From Curvivirga sp965219885 (lineage in GTDB: Bacteria; Pseudomonadota; Alphaproteobacteria; UBA8366; Aestuariispiraceae): a stretch of 64,000 bases of DNA. Below are positions 25,548 through 34,704 of this stretch, in pieces; within the stretch, counting starts at the first letter, position 1; every line of letters begins with the position of its first letter. The notes under the pieces were generated by a model. The model had not been told where the DNA came from. It made no database searches and worked only from the letters and a program-made list of their open reading frames with translations. The position numbers and the translations under genes were made by a program. The stretch lies in the NCBI RefSeq assembly GCF_965219885.1, contig NZ_CBDCOT010000009.1, positions 2,356,001 through 2,420,000 on the forward strand, written 5' to 3'.

Positions 25548-26561
25548 TTACATAAGGCCTGCAGATTTGTAATAGTTTTCAGCCCCGGGATGTGTTGGAA
25601 TTATTCCATTAGGAAGAGAATCTTCTTGTTTTGGGAATTCATGCTCAGGATTATTACGTACGAAAAACTCTTCTGTCTCACTTTGCCATAGAGCTTGTGT
25701 TATATCTTCTATAAGCTCCATATCAGCGGTTACATTGACGATCCACTGCACCCAAATAGCAACAGTTGGAATAACAGCCTCTTGATCATAAGCTGTTTGC
25801 TCAATTTCGGCATCATGAAGATGAGCATAAATGCGCTTCAGTTTTTCGCGACCTTGTCCTTCAATGGGTATAAATCTTAAGTTTATATTTTGCGCTAAAG
25901 ATTCTATAGCTGGAATCGGCGCAGCACCAATTATTACAGCGACGTCGATAGTTTCATTTAGAAGTGCATCTGCCGCAGCACCAGGAAACATTTCACGATA
26001 ACGTATGTTATACATATCCATATCATGTGCTTGTAAAAGAGAACGTACGAAAAGTAGAGTACCAGATCCTTTTGCGCCGATAGAAACTGTTTTACTGTGC
26101 AGATCCTTCACCGTGTAAATATCGGAATCCGCACGGACAACAATATGCGCTGAAACTGTGGACATATTGGCAATAACACGCAGGTTTTCATTTTCGCCTA
26201 CATGAAGGAAAGGACCAATGCCTTTGAAGGCCTGATTTGCGACATCCGAACGCACAAGAGCTGAATCAACCTCACCAAATCGAAGGTCTTCCAGATTTTC
26301 AATGGAACCGCTTTTAGATTGGGCAACAGCGATTAAGCCAGGTACGCCACAAACACCGCCAAGCTGATCGCAAGGTAAAGTTCCTGGCGGACGGCTGATA
26401 CTTGCTGAAATTGCAGTACCTAATGCATATAAAGTCTCTGATGTTGGACCTGCACCAATCCTGAAAAATTTTAGCTTCTCTTCATTATTCGCACTAGAGG
26501 AAGTCGCAATGACAAAACTGCTAAAAATCAGGAGTAGGGATAAGACGGAGCGTCTAAACAC
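25548..26561 (-). CDS. TAXI-family TRAP solute-binding receptor
   Basis: A 337-residue periplasmic receptor of the TAXI type, with a signal peptide (cleavage near SSA|NNE, residue 24) followed by the family opening FRIGAGPTSETLY and the later motif KGSGTLLFVRSLL. TAXI receptors normally deliver C4-dicarboxylates, glutamate or similar solutes to a fused DctQM-type TRAP permease, but none is encoded in this window. The start is GTG with only a weak GGA upstream. It converges on the SRAP gene with 6 bases between stops. Confidence 0.85.
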   Translation of the reverse strand: MFRRSVLSLLLIFSSFVIATSSSANNEEKLKFFRIGAGPTSETLYALGTAISASISRPPGTLPCDQLGGVCGVPGLIAVAQSKSGSIENLEDLRFGEVDSALVRSDVANQAFKGIGPFLHVGENENLRVIANMSTVSAHIVVRADSDIYTVKDLHSKTVSIGAKGSGTLLFVRSLLQAHDMDMYNIRYREMFPGAAADALLNETIDVAVIIGAAPIPAIESLAQNINLRFIPIEGQGREKLKRIYAHLHDAEIEQTAYDQEAVIPTVAIWVQWIVNVTADMELIEDITQALWQSETEEFFVRNNPEHEFPKQEDSLPNGIIPTHPGAENYYKSAGLM

Positions 26562-26659
26562 GAAGCAAATCCAATTCGAATTATAGTTATTCTTTAATAT
26601 GATAGATTTTAAGGAAATAACCTAACATGGTCAATTCACTATCTGTTTATTATAATTCT

Positions 26660-26691
26660 CTAAAGAAAAGGGCCGCCAAGAGGCAGCCCTT
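26660..26691 (-). terminator. Terminator of the aapJQMP operon
   Basis: On the minus strand AAGGGCTGCC (26691-26682) pairs with GGCGGCCCTT (26677-26668), one G-U pair, followed by TTTCTTTA. It lies about 35 bases beyond the aapP stop. Confidence 0.8.
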
Positions 26692-26723
26692 AATCTTTAG
26701 ATCATAAGCGTTGATACTAAATT

Positions 26724-27497
26724 CTAGTGATTCAGAATCTGACTTAAGAACAATTTAGTACGATCAGATTGTGGGTTTGTGAAGAACTCTTCTGGCTCGT
26801 TCTGTTCAATCACTTGACCACCATCCATGAAGATCACACGGTCAGCTACTTTACGTGCAAAGCCCATTTCGTGGGTTACGCAAAGCATTGTCATACCGGA
26901 ATCTGCAAGATCAATCATCACATCCAACACCTCAGAAATCATTTCTGGGTCAAGAGCTGATGTTGGCTCATCAAATAGCATGATACGTGGTTCCATACAT
27001 AATGAACGAGCAATCGCAACACGTTGTTGCTGACCACCAGAAAGCTGGCCTGGATATTTATTTGCCTGATCTGGAATCTTCACACGCTCTAGGAAATGCA
27101 TTGCTGTTTCAATAGCATCTTTACGAGGTGTCTTACGAACCCATATTGGTGCCAAGATACAGTTTTCCAAGATTGTGAGATGTGGGAAGAGGTTAAAGTG
27201 CTGGAAGCACATACCAACTTCACGACGGATCGCATCAATGTGTTTCAAGTCGTTTGTCAATTCGATACCATCTACAACGATGGAACCTTTTTGATGTTCT
27301 TCCAAACGGTTGATACAACGGATCATTGTCGATTTACCTGAACCGGATGGTCCACAAATCACGATACGCTCACCAGATTTTACATCTAGGTTGATGTCTT
27401 TCAATACATGAAAGTCACCGTACCATTTATTCATATTTGTAATCTTAATGACTGTTTCGTCAGTCATATGACTTGTTTTTTGGGCTGCTTCACTCAT
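26724..27497 (-). CDS. aapP: Polar amino-acid ABC transporter ATPase AapP-like
   Basis: ATPase of a general L-amino-acid importer (AapP/BztD/GlnQ family). The 257-residue product has Walker A GPSGSGKST (49-57), Q-loop Gln99, signature LSGGQ (152-156), Walker B IMLFDE and the D-loop SALDPE. GGGAG precedes the ATG by 8 nt. It is the last gene of a four-gene operon (receptor, two permeases, ATPase), the order of the rhizobial aapJQMP operon. Confidence 0.94.
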   Translation of the reverse strand: MSEAAQKTSHMTDETVIKITNMNKWYGDFHVLKDINLDVKSGERIVICGPSGSGKSTMIRCINRLEEHQKGSIVVDGIELTNDLKHIDAIRREVGMCFQHFNLFPHLTILENCILAPIWVRKTPRKDAIETAMHFLERVKIPDQANKYPGQLSGGQQQRVAIARSLCMEPRIMLFDEPTSALDPEMISEVLDVMIDLADSGMTMLCVTHEMGFARKVADRVIFMDGGQVIEQNEPEEFFTNPQSDRTKLFLSQILNH

Positions 27498-27515
27498 TTG
27501 ATTGCTCCCATTTCC

Positions 27516-28634
27516 TTAACGTTTATGACCAGTGTGGAGTTTTTCTTCGATCTTACGGCTGTATAGAGACATTCCGTAACAGCAGATAAAGAAGACCAAA
27601 GCAGTAAAGGCGTAACCTGTATAAGGCACGGATTTAATACTCCAGTTCGGATCTGCGATACCGGCTTGTACTGTACCCAGCAAATCAAGAAGACCGATAA
27701 TCAACACCAGTGTTGTATCTTTGAATAGGCCGATGAATGTATTCACAATGCCCGGAATTACGATTTTCAATGCCTGTGGAAGAATGATCAGACGCATCTT
27801 TTGCCAATAGCTCAGACCTAATGAGTCTGCGCCTTCATATTGACCTTTAGGGATCGCCTGTAAACCACCACGTACAACTTCTGCCATATAAGCGGCGGAG
27901 AAGAGTGCAACACCAATCAATGCACGAAGCAGATCGTTGAAGCTTACACCTTCAGGTAAGAAGAGCGGTAACATCACGGAGGACATGAATAATACGGAAA
28001 TCAACGGTACACCACGCCAGAATTCAATAAATACTACACAGATACTACGAATTGCAGGCATGTTAGATCGACGACCCAAGGCCAGAACTACACCGATTGG
28101 CAAGGAGAAAACAATACCAGTTAAAGCAATCACCAAAGTCAGGCTGAAACCACCCCATTTGTTGGTTTTCACTTCTTCCAAACCAAACACGCTACCGTAT
28201 AGTAAAATCCAAGCAATAATCGGATAGATTACCAGCATGAAGAGACCCATATAGCGTTTACCAGGTGTTTTTTCGATCATCAGATAAGCGATACCAACCA
28301 CCAAAAGCAGCATCGCAAAATCTACGCGCCAGCGAGATTCTGCTGGATAGAAACCATAGATAAACTGTTCCCACTTGGTCCATACAAATGGCCAACATGC
28401 AGCTTCAGGGTTTGCACGACATGCATCCGCACCACCTGCCCATACTGCACTAATGATTGTCCAATCTAATGTACCTGGAACCAACATATAGATGAGCCAT
28501 GCAGCAAAGACAGTAAGTGCAATGTTACCAGGAGAGGAAAAAAGGTTTTCTTTAATCCAGTGAACCGGACCTACCGTATTACTTGGCGGTGGAAGGTCTG
28601 GAAGTTTTTCGTCTGTAACAACAGCTTTTGACAT
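27516..28634 (-). CDS. aapM: Amino-acid ABC transporter permease AapM-like
   Basis: Inner-membrane permease of 372 residues in the HisM/AapM class. Several N-terminal hydrophobic segments precede the conserved permease core (from about residue 155), and the EAA loop is EGADSLGLSYWQKMRLIILPQA. The N-terminal extension with a periplasmic loop is typical of AapM/BztC. It follows aapQ by 5 bases and has GGAGAGG as ribosome binding site. Confidence 0.93.
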   Translation of the reverse strand: MSKAVVTDEKLPDLPPPSNTVGPVHWIKENLFSSPGNIALTVFAAWLIYMLVPGTLDWTIISAVWAGGADACRANPEAACWPFVWTKWEQFIYGFYPAESRWRVDFAMLLLVVGIAYLMIEKTPGKRYMGLFMLVIYPIIAWILLYGSVFGLEEVKTNKWGGFSLTLVIALTGIVFSLPIGVVLALGRRSNMPAIRSICVVFIEFWRGVPLISVLFMSSVMLPLFLPEGVSFNDLLRALIGVALFSAAYMAEVVRGGLQAIPKGQYEGADSLGLSYWQKMRLIILPQALKIVIPGIVNTFIGLFKDTTLVLIIGLLDLLGTVQAGIADPNWSIKSVPYTGYAFTALVFFICCYGMSLYSRKIEEKLHTGHKR

Positions 28635-28639
28635 CGTTC

Positions 28640-29851
28640 TTACCTCTCCACCAAAGACATCTTAGAATTATACCAGTTCATGAACACGGATGTGGTCAAG
28701 GATACCAATAGGTAAACTGCCATTGTCAGGGAAATAATTTCCACAGCCTGACCTGTCTGATTCAAGGCTGTACCTGCGAAGACTGATACTAAATCAGGAT
28801 AAGCGATCGCTGTTGCCAAAGAACTGTTTTTTGTCAGGTTCAAATATTGGCTGGTAAGTGGCGGAATAATCACACGTAAAGCCTGTGGGATGATCACAAG
28901 GCGTAAAGTCACACCGTTACGAATACCTAAAGCATGAGCTGCCTCAGTTTGTCCATGACTTACAGATTGAATACCCGCACGAACGATTTCTGCAATAAAG
29001 GCCGCTGTATAAACAGCCAACGCAACTAACAACGCAACCAATTCAGGAATAATTGGTAAGCCGCCTTTTAACTGGAAGCCCGCCATTTCCGCATAGCTGA
29101 ATGTTAGAGGTGCAGATTCGCTTGCCAAAACCATTGCCATCAACCAACCGATGAATGGGAGGCCGATAATCATACCGAAAGAGCATAAGAAAACCGGGAA
29201 AGGCATACCTGTCATTTCTTGACGTTTCTTTGCCCATTTACCCAAGAAGTAGGAACCCAAGAATGCAGCAATGAGACCTAATAGGATTAGGAAAGAATAA
29301 TCGCCGAAAATTGGTTCAGGTAAATATGCACCACGGTTGTTGATACCAAAGGCAATGACTTCACCTTTTTCGTATAAAGAGCGTGGGGAAGGTAACGGTT
29401 TTAAAACCGCGTGATACCAGAAGAAAATCTGCAGTAACAATGGAATGTTACGGAAGATCTCGATGTAAACTGTAGCCAGTTTTCTGATGACATAGTTGTT
29501 GGACAGGCGTGCGACACCGATAACGAAACCTAAAATTGTCGCTACGATTACGCCTAAACCTGCTACGATCAGCGTATTGATCAGGCCAACTAGGAAGGAT
29601 CGTCCATAAGACGAATCCTGTGTGTATTCTACTGGAGTCTGGATAATGTCGAAACCAGCACGATTCCATAAGAAATCGAAACCGGTTTTGATGCCACGGT
29701 TTTCCATATTTGTAGTGGCATTATCCCAGATGAAGTAACCAAACCATATGATCGCGATCAAGGCGAGGCCTTGATACGCCATGGATCTTACCCTTGGGTC
29801 ATATAGCATGGAGGCTTTGGCTGGTTGGTCAGCCACATTGGGTGTTGTCAT
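28640..29851 (-). CDS. aapQ: Amino-acid ABC transporter permease AapQ-like
   Basis: Partner permease of 403 residues in the AapQ/BztB class. The HisM-type permease domain is split by a long insertion (about 180-260) with extra hydrophobic segments, a known feature of AapQ. The EAA loop is TEAAHALGIRNGVTLRLVI. GGGGT precedes the ATG. It is the first membrane gene after the receptor gene; a hairpin in the 200-base gap probably reduces its expression relative to the receptor. Confidence 0.93.
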   Translation of the reverse strand: MTTPNVADQPAKASMLYDPRVRSMAYQGLALIAIIWFGYFIWDNATTNMENRGIKTGFDFLWNRAGFDIIQTPVEYTQDSSYGRSFLVGLINTLIVAGLGVIVATILGFVIGVARLSNNYVIRKLATVYIEIFRNIPLLLQIFFWYHAVLKPLPSPRSLYEKGEVIAFGINNRGAYLPEPIFGDYSFLILLGLIAAFLGSYFLGKWAKKRQEMTGMPFPVFLCSFGMIIGLPFIGWLMAMVLASESAPLTFSYAEMAGFQLKGGLPIIPELVALLVALAVYTAAFIAEIVRAGIQSVSHGQTEAAHALGIRNGVTLRLVIIPQALRVIIPPLTSQYLNLTKNSSLATAIAYPDLVSVFAGTALNQTGQAVEIISLTMAVYLLVSLTTSVFMNWYNSKMSLVER

Positions 29852-30001
29852 AAGATTACCCCTTAATCCTCATATTGTGCTTTTCTTTATTATGAGTGGG
29901 ATCAAAGTCCCTCATCCTTAACCCCACGGTCGTATTTCGGATTAACATTATATCATAAAAGCCATGATATTAAAAAATACGCGTCCTAAGGATGATTGGT
30001 A

Positions 30002-30037
30002 AGAAAAAGGCGGCATTCCGCTTGGGTGTGCCGCCTT
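30002..30037 (-). terminator. Attenuating terminator between aapJ and aapQ
   Basis: On the minus strand AAGGCGGCA (30037-30029) pairs with TGCCGCCTT (30015-30007), followed by TTTC. It is placed to terminate most transcripts after the receptor gene and allow partial readthrough into the permease genes. Confidence 0.75.
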
Positions 30038-30055
30038 GTTCTTTAGCCTATATGC

Positions 30056-31069
30056 TTAGCGCATTGGAGCTGCGTAAAGGATACCACCTTTAGACCACAA
30101 CTCGTTTACACCACGCTCAAGTTTCAAGCTTGTGTTTGGACCTACGTTACGCTCGTAAGCTTCACCATAGTTACCAACTTGCTTAACAATGTTGTATGCC
30201 CAGTCAGAGGATAGGCCCAATTGTGCGCCCAATTCACTGTCTGCACCAATGATACGTTTGATGCCTGGGTTGTCAGAGTTGCGCATTTCATCAACGTTTG
30301 CAGATGTGATGCCCAATTCTTCAGCATTGATCAATGCGTTCAATGTCCAACGAGCAATGTCACCCCATTGGTTGTCGCCATGACGAACAGCTGGGCCTAA
30401 TGGCTCTTTGGAAATGATTTCTGGCAATACAACATGTGCATCCGGGTCGGACAATTTAACACGTTGAGCAGCCAAACCAGAACGGTCTGTTGTGTATACG
30501 TCGCAACGACCAGCGTCATATGCAGCTACAACTTCGTCAGCTTTTTCGAAAGCTACTACTGTGTAGTCCATGCCTTGAGAACGGAAGTAGTCAGCTACGT
30601 TCAACTCTGTTGTTGTACCTGTGTTTGTACATACAGCAGCACCAGACAATTCTGTTGCGGATTTAACACCTAGGTCTTTACGAACCATGAAGCCTTGACC
30701 GTCGTAGTAGTTTACACCAACGAATTCTAGGCCCAAGTTGTTGTCACGAGAGAATGTCCATGTTGTGTTACGGGACAATACGTCGATCTCACCAGACTGT
30801 AACGCTGTGAAACGTGTTTTCGCAGACAATGGAACATATTCAACTTTGCTTGCGTCGCCGAATACAGCTGCCGCCATAGCGCGACATACGTCAACGTCCA
30901 AACCTGTCCAGTTACCTTGGTCGTCTGGGTTAGAGAAGCCTGGTAGACCCTGTGATACACCACATTTGATAGCGCCAGCAGCTTTAACGTCGTCAAGTGT
31001 TGCAGCACCTGCGATAGAGCTACCCATTACTACAACTGCGCTAGCAGCTAGAAGTGTTTTTAATTTCAT
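30056..31069 (-). CDS. aapJ: General L-amino-acid ABC transporter receptor AapJ-like
   Basis: Periplasmic solute-binding protein (SBP_bac_3, AapJ/BztA type), 337 residues. A signal peptide ends near AGA|ATLDD (residue 22). The mature part contains the ligand-binding landmarks RNTTWTFSRDN and YTTDRSGLAAQR. Codon choice is strongly biased and uniform compared with its neighbours, as expected of an abundant periplasmic receptor. A long 5' region precedes it. Confidence 0.94.
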   Translation of the reverse strand: MKLKTLLAASAVVVMGSSIAGAATLDDVKAAGAIKCGVSQGLPGFSNPDDQGNWTGLDVDVCRAMAAAVFGDASKVEYVPLSAKTRFTALQSGEIDVLSRNTTWTFSRDNNLGLEFVGVNYYDGQGFMVRKDLGVKSATELSGAAVCTNTGTTTELNVADYFRSQGMDYTVVAFEKADEVVAAYDAGRCDVYTTDRSGLAAQRVKLSDPDAHVVLPEIISKEPLGPAVRHGDNQWGDIARWTLNALINAEELGITSANVDEMRNSDNPGIKRIIGADSELGAQLGLSSDWAYNIVKQVGNYGEAYERNVGPNTSLKLERGVNELWSKGGILYAAPMR

Positions 31070-31615
31070 AAGTTTTTACCCCTATGCTTTGGTTATTGTC
31101 CACGGATGTTGGTACCCGCAGACTTTTTAAAAAGTCGGACTGTATCTGCAGTCGCCTTCATAAGAGCTTTGTAGAAAAGATAGACATAAACTGGGTCTCA
31201 AAAGATCCATCCATGCAAATAATTACTACCCTGCTATTGGGAAATTCCTGGTGCAACAAGCCCTTCCCGGCGGCTGTTTTTACAGCTCATTTTTTACCTC
31301 TTTTTAAAAGGTATATGGAATTAGTGCCTATGGAGCAGCAGCAAGTCAACGAAAAGATTCACATTCTTTCCTTATAGGCATGAGTGTTGTTCTTTGTTGC
31401 CTTGAGTAAAAAAAGTGTTAAGGATTTGAAAATAAACGATTTTAACGGATTGATTTTTCGGCGCGATATATTTGTTTTTTTATAAAAAAAATAAAATTTT
31501 AGTATAAATCGCATAAATGTGATCGATACTTATGTCATAAATACCCCAGTCATCATGAAAATTGTAATATTTTGAGTCTTATCTGGAATTACTAAATTAG
31601 TAATCGTTTTTTAAG
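31070..31615. other. Divergent intergenic region upstream of aapJ
   Basis: About 545 bases without a convincing gene; short open frames here lack protein-like character. It holds the aapJ 5' leader, including a perfect GACTTTTTAAAAAGTC palindrome (31121-31136) about 50 bases upstream of the ATG, and an AT-rich block (about 31440-31540). I could not assign the aapJ promoter with confidence. Confidence 0.5.
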
Positions 31616-31632
31616 TTGGCACGGTTGATGCA
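31616..31632 (+). promoter_or_regulatory. Sigma-54-type promoter upstream of FlaF-like gene
   Basis: TTGGCACG, four bases, then ATGCA. The -24 GG (31618-31619) and -12 GC (31630-31631) are separated by the required 10 bases, and only one position of the TTGC element differs from consensus. Transcription should start about 31643, some 57 bases before the FlaF-like ATG. Confidence 0.7.
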
Positions 31633-31699
31633 TTGCTCTCACCCGGGAATTTGATTCCATAAATCCTGAACAGAATGTTTATGACAAGGAAGAGAGAAG

Positions 31700-32098
31700 A
31701 TGATTAAAAATATTGATGTAGCAGAGTTGGAAATTAGTAACGATCCAATTGAAACGCTTGATCATTTAGCACAACCATTTTTGGACTTAGCTAAAAAATT
31801 GGAAGAAGTTCGCTTGAATGGTACAGATACTGAAACCTGGACAGCGTTAGGTGATGCGAACGTATTTTATTGGCGTTTGATTGTTAACTATTTACCAAAA
31901 CACTTTGCGTCTAGTGTGTCCCCGGCATCTAAAGCAATGCTGGAAATGATTGCAGATTTCATGTTGCGTGCTTCAAAAGCGATGCGACATGCCCCGGATA
32001 CAGCTCTATTAGCACAGATGGTACAATTAAATTTAAATATGAGTGATCAGATTCTCTCTATTGCAGAGAAAATTGATAATGAACGTATGGCTGCTTGA
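31700..32098 (+). CDS. FlaF-like flagellin biosynthesis regulator (tentative)
   Basis: A 132-residue, all-helical, soluble protein. Its pattern (TALGDANVFYWRLI, a LPxxF segment, and near the end QMVQLNLNMSDQI) resembles alphaproteobacterial FlaF, which affects flagellin translation and secretion; the match is by pattern only and weak. The strong sigma-54-like promoter fits a flagellar or nitrogen-responsive gene. AAGGAAGAGAG precedes the ATG. No other flagellar gene is in the window. Otherwise it is an unknown helical protein. Confidence 0.5.
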   Translation: MIKNIDVAELEISNDPIETLDHLAQPFLDLAKKLEEVRLNGTDTETWTALGDANVFYWRLIVNYLPKHFASSVSPASKAMLEMIADFMLRASKAMRHAPDTALLAQMVQLNLNMSDQILSIAEKIDNERMAA

Positions 32099-32124
32099 AA
32101 AGAGTAAGTCGTATTATCGCAATT

Positions 32125-32160
32125 AGAACAGCAGTTTGATTAACAAACTGCTGTTCTTAA
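32125..32160 (+). terminator. Terminator after FlaF-like gene
   Basis: A perfect 14-bp inverted repeat AGAACAGCAGTTTG (32125-32138) with CAAACTGCTGTTCT (32144-32157), 5-nt loop, short T-containing tail. Confidence 0.78.
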
Positions 32161-32239
32161 TTGTAATAAAAATATTATTTTAATTTTTCGTCTATTTCGA
32201 TAAACATTGAATTAAATTTCGTTTGTAAGGAATAAAACA

Positions 32240-32857
32240 ATGTTTTATCAGCCAAAAGATGGGCATAATTTACCTCATAATCCGTTTAATGCGTTAGTAA
32301 CACCAAGGCCTATTGGTTGGATTTCTTCGGTTAGTCAGGCTGGTAAGGTAAATTTAGCGCCATATTCTTTTTTTAACGCTGTTGCGTATTTTCCACCTCA
32401 GGTCATGTTTTCCTCAACTGGACATCATCAGCAAGGTGGCTTGAAGGATAGCGTGAGTAATATTCGAGAAACGGGTGAGTTTGTTGTAAATATTGCTACA
32501 TATGATTTGCGCGAAGCGCTTAATAAAACTTCAGCACCTGCTCCACATGATGTCGATGAATTTGATTATGCTGAGCTTGAAAAAGCTGAGTCGCACATCG
32601 TTTCGGTTCCACGTGTCGCTGAAAGCCCTGCGCATTTAGAATGTAAATTAACTCAGATTGTCGATCTGCCGTATGAAGATCAACACGGACCAAATTTAGC
32701 TGTTTTTGGAGAGGTCGTTGGGATTCATATCGATGAATCGATTCTAGTTGATGGTCTTGTGGATGCAAAAAAAATGGCACCAATTTCTAGAATGGGCTAT
32801 CAAGATTTCTCTGCATTAGGAGATTTATTCACAATGAAGCGACCGACATGGAAGTGA
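32240..32857 (+). CDS. Flavin reductase-like FMN-binding protein
   Basis: A 205-residue protein of the flavin-reductase-like split-barrel family (PF01613 type), which binds FMN. The N-terminal PRPIGWISSVS and the following NLAPYSFFNAVAYFPPQVMFSS are the usual FMN-site segments. The substrate is unknown. AAGGA precedes the ATG by 8 nt. Its stop lies inside the start of the next gene (10-base overlap), so the two are coupled. Confidence 0.87.
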   Translation: MFYQPKDGHNLPHNPFNALVTPRPIGWISSVSQAGKVNLAPYSFFNAVAYFPPQVMFSSTGHHQQGGLKDSVSNIRETGEFVVNIATYDLREALNKTSAPAPHDVDEFDYAELEKAESHIVSVPRVAESPAHLECKLTQIVDLPYEDQHGPNLAVFGEVVGIHIDESILVDGLVDAKKMAPISRMGYQDFSALGDLFTMKRPTWK

Positions 32858-33912
32858 ATATCTCTTTAAGTAAATATAAATCTTTAAAACTGCTCTCATT
32901 TATTTGCGTGATCTGTTGTGTGTTGATGGTCGGTTTTTTTATAGGGCTTGGATATTACATTGAATATCAGTCACAAGCTAAAGCAAATCAGATCTTTGAT
33001 GAACTGAATGAAAAAGCCAAATATCAAAGCCTGAGTGAGAAAGAGAAGCTGATAACACTTGCAAAAGATGTGTTTGAGAGATTCGAAATAGATGGTTCGC
33101 AAAGCAATATTTTATTACGGCTTCGTCCTTATCTGACGGCACCTTTTTTACCCGATTTTATAAGGGTTAGGGATGGGGCAATTGATTTGTATGTGCAAGA
33201 AGGAATTTGCGACAATTCTGCGCGTATATTGGAATATTTATTGGCGCAGGAAGGTTACGAAAGCCGCCAATGGGATATGGTAACAAGCCGATCTGCACAT
33301 TCTGCCTTGGCTATTTCATTAAAAGATGGGCGTGAAATCCTGATGGACACTTTCTTCGGTGTCTATCCGGAAATTAATGGAGAACTTGTATCTGCACATA
33401 AAGCAAAAATCGCATTGGATAGAGGGGGCAATATTGACGATATATTTATACCTTTGAATGAAAATGGGGATAGCGATTTTTATACTCATCTTTCCGCAAC
33501 TAGCATGGCAGGTGATGGAGACGCATTTAAGATCGTTTCAACCATACCAGAAATCAAGGGACAGAAACTATCATTAGGGCAGGTTGATGGTTCTTATCAG
33601 GATGTAGCTAATGAGAGCCTGTTGTTAGATATGACCCCGTATTGGCACTATATGGGCAGCCGATACAATCGCAACTGGGTAAGGGTGTTACATGCCTCTG
33701 AGGATGTTCGAGTTACGATTGAAATGGTTGATGACATTGATATGGGAGTCGTTACAGCAAAGCCAGCCCCGCAAATATTGGAAAAGAAACTTATTTGGAA
33801 CTTAAAACAGGGGGACCAAATCATTTTTGTTGATGGTGATGCTGAGCGTTCCTGGACAAGAATGAATAGTTACCAATCCGTTGATAGATTTTTGTTTGAA
33901 AAAATCAATTAA
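32848..33912 (+). CDS. Membrane-anchored transglutaminase-like protein (tentative)
   Basis: A 354-residue protein with one N-terminal membrane helix (about 14-38) and a large, probably periplasmic, domain. I do not recognise it as a named family, but a papain/transglutaminase-like triad can be proposed: Cys121 in EGICDNSARILEYLL, His151 in SAHSALAI and Asp167 in LMDTFFG, in the right order and spacing. The C-terminal part (about 210-354) looks beta-rich and has no assignment. It overlaps the flavoprotein gene by 10 bases and the convergent phosphatase gene by 4 bases at its stop. Confidence 0.65.
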   Translation: MEVNISLSKYKSLKLLSFICVICCVLMVGFFIGLGYYIEYQSQAKANQIFDELNEKAKYQSLSEKEKLITLAKDVFERFEIDGSQSNILLRLRPYLTAPFLPDFIRVRDGAIDLYVQEGICDNSARILEYLLAQEGYESRQWDMVTSRSAHSALAISLKDGREILMDTFFGVYPEINGELVSAHKAKIALDRGGNIDDIFIPLNENGDSDFYTHLSATSMAGDGDAFKIVSTIPEIKGQKLSLGQVDGSYQDVANESLLLDMTPYWHYMGSRYNRNWVRVLHASEDVRVTIEMVDDIDMGVVTAKPAPQILEKKLIWNLKQGDQIIFVDGDAERSWTRMNSYQSVDRFLFEKIN

Positions 33913-34556
33913 AATAAAGATTTAATATCATTAAAGCTTTTGCAAATATAAGTTGGATGAATTTTATCTAGATCTCCATGCGTATAGCCATAAGTCAATA
34001 GTATGGTTTGTATATTTGCCGCTTGACCAGCCTCTATGTCGTAAATGCTATCGCCGACCATTATGCAATTTTCAAGAGATATATTTGTTTGCTCAATTGT
34101 TTTTAGCAATGGTAATGGGGATGGTTTGCGTTGATCATAACTGTCTCCACCTGTAACGATTTGAAAAAACTGTGCTAGATTTAATTCATCTAAGATCGCT
34201 AAGGTTGGTTTTAGTGGTTTGTTTGTGCAAAGAGACAATACATGACCCTTTAGTGAGAGGTAATCCAGAACCTCAATGACATATGGATAAATCTTTGTAT
34301 TTGTAGTCAGATTATCCATATAGTGCGCGACAAAACGTTCAGAAAGCATCTCTAATTCGCTATCCGAATCTGGCTTTTTGTTAAAATGGTCAAAAGCCCT
34401 CTCAACCAGCTTTTTGGATCCATTTCCAACAAAACTGGTTGTTTGGTTTAAGGTAAGAGAAGGTAAGCCTTCTTCTTGCAGCAGAATATTAATATTGTGA
34501 TGTATATCTGGGACGCTATCAATCAAAGTACCGTCTAAATCAAAAATAAAATGCAT
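33909..34556 (-). CDS. HAD-family phosphatase, phosphoglycolate phosphatase-like
   Basis: A 215-residue HAD hydrolase of the Gph type. Motif I FDLDGTLIDS (nucleophile Asp6, acid Asp8), motif II around LCTNKP, the lysine of motif III in RKPSPLPL and motif IV GDSIYDIEAG are all present. It probably removes phosphoglycolate or a related small phosphoester. Its stop overlaps the stop of the convergent transglutaminase-like gene. Confidence 0.86.
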   Translation of the reverse strand: MHFIFDLDGTLIDSVPDIHHNINILLQEEGLPSLTLNQTTSFVGNGSKKLVERAFDHFNKKPDSDSELEMLSERFVAHYMDNLTTNTKIYPYVIEVLDYLSLKGHVLSLCTNKPLKPTLAILDELNLAQFFQIVTGGDSYDQRKPSPLPLLKTIEQTNISLENCIMVGDSIYDIEAGQAANIQTILLTYGYTHGDLDKIHPTYICKSFNDIKSLF

Positions 34557-34704
34557 CTTTAACCATTTGAAAAAAATAAGATTATATACGAATAGGTCAC
34601 AAAGATAGAATGGTTAATGTGATTCTTCTAGCTTGAAAAATTATATTAGGGTAAAATTTCCGCTAAGGCAGGACATTTCTAGTAATTTTGATGGGGAAGG
34701 AATG

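Noticed and set aside
31121..31136. GACTTTTTAAAAAGTC palindrome as a regulator site
   Set aside because: It lies in AT-rich leader DNA, has no matching partner, and could be chance.
31084..31377. 97-residue plus-strand frame in the aapJ upstream region
   Set aside because: It has no recognisable domain, implausible composition, and overlaps the aapJ leader.
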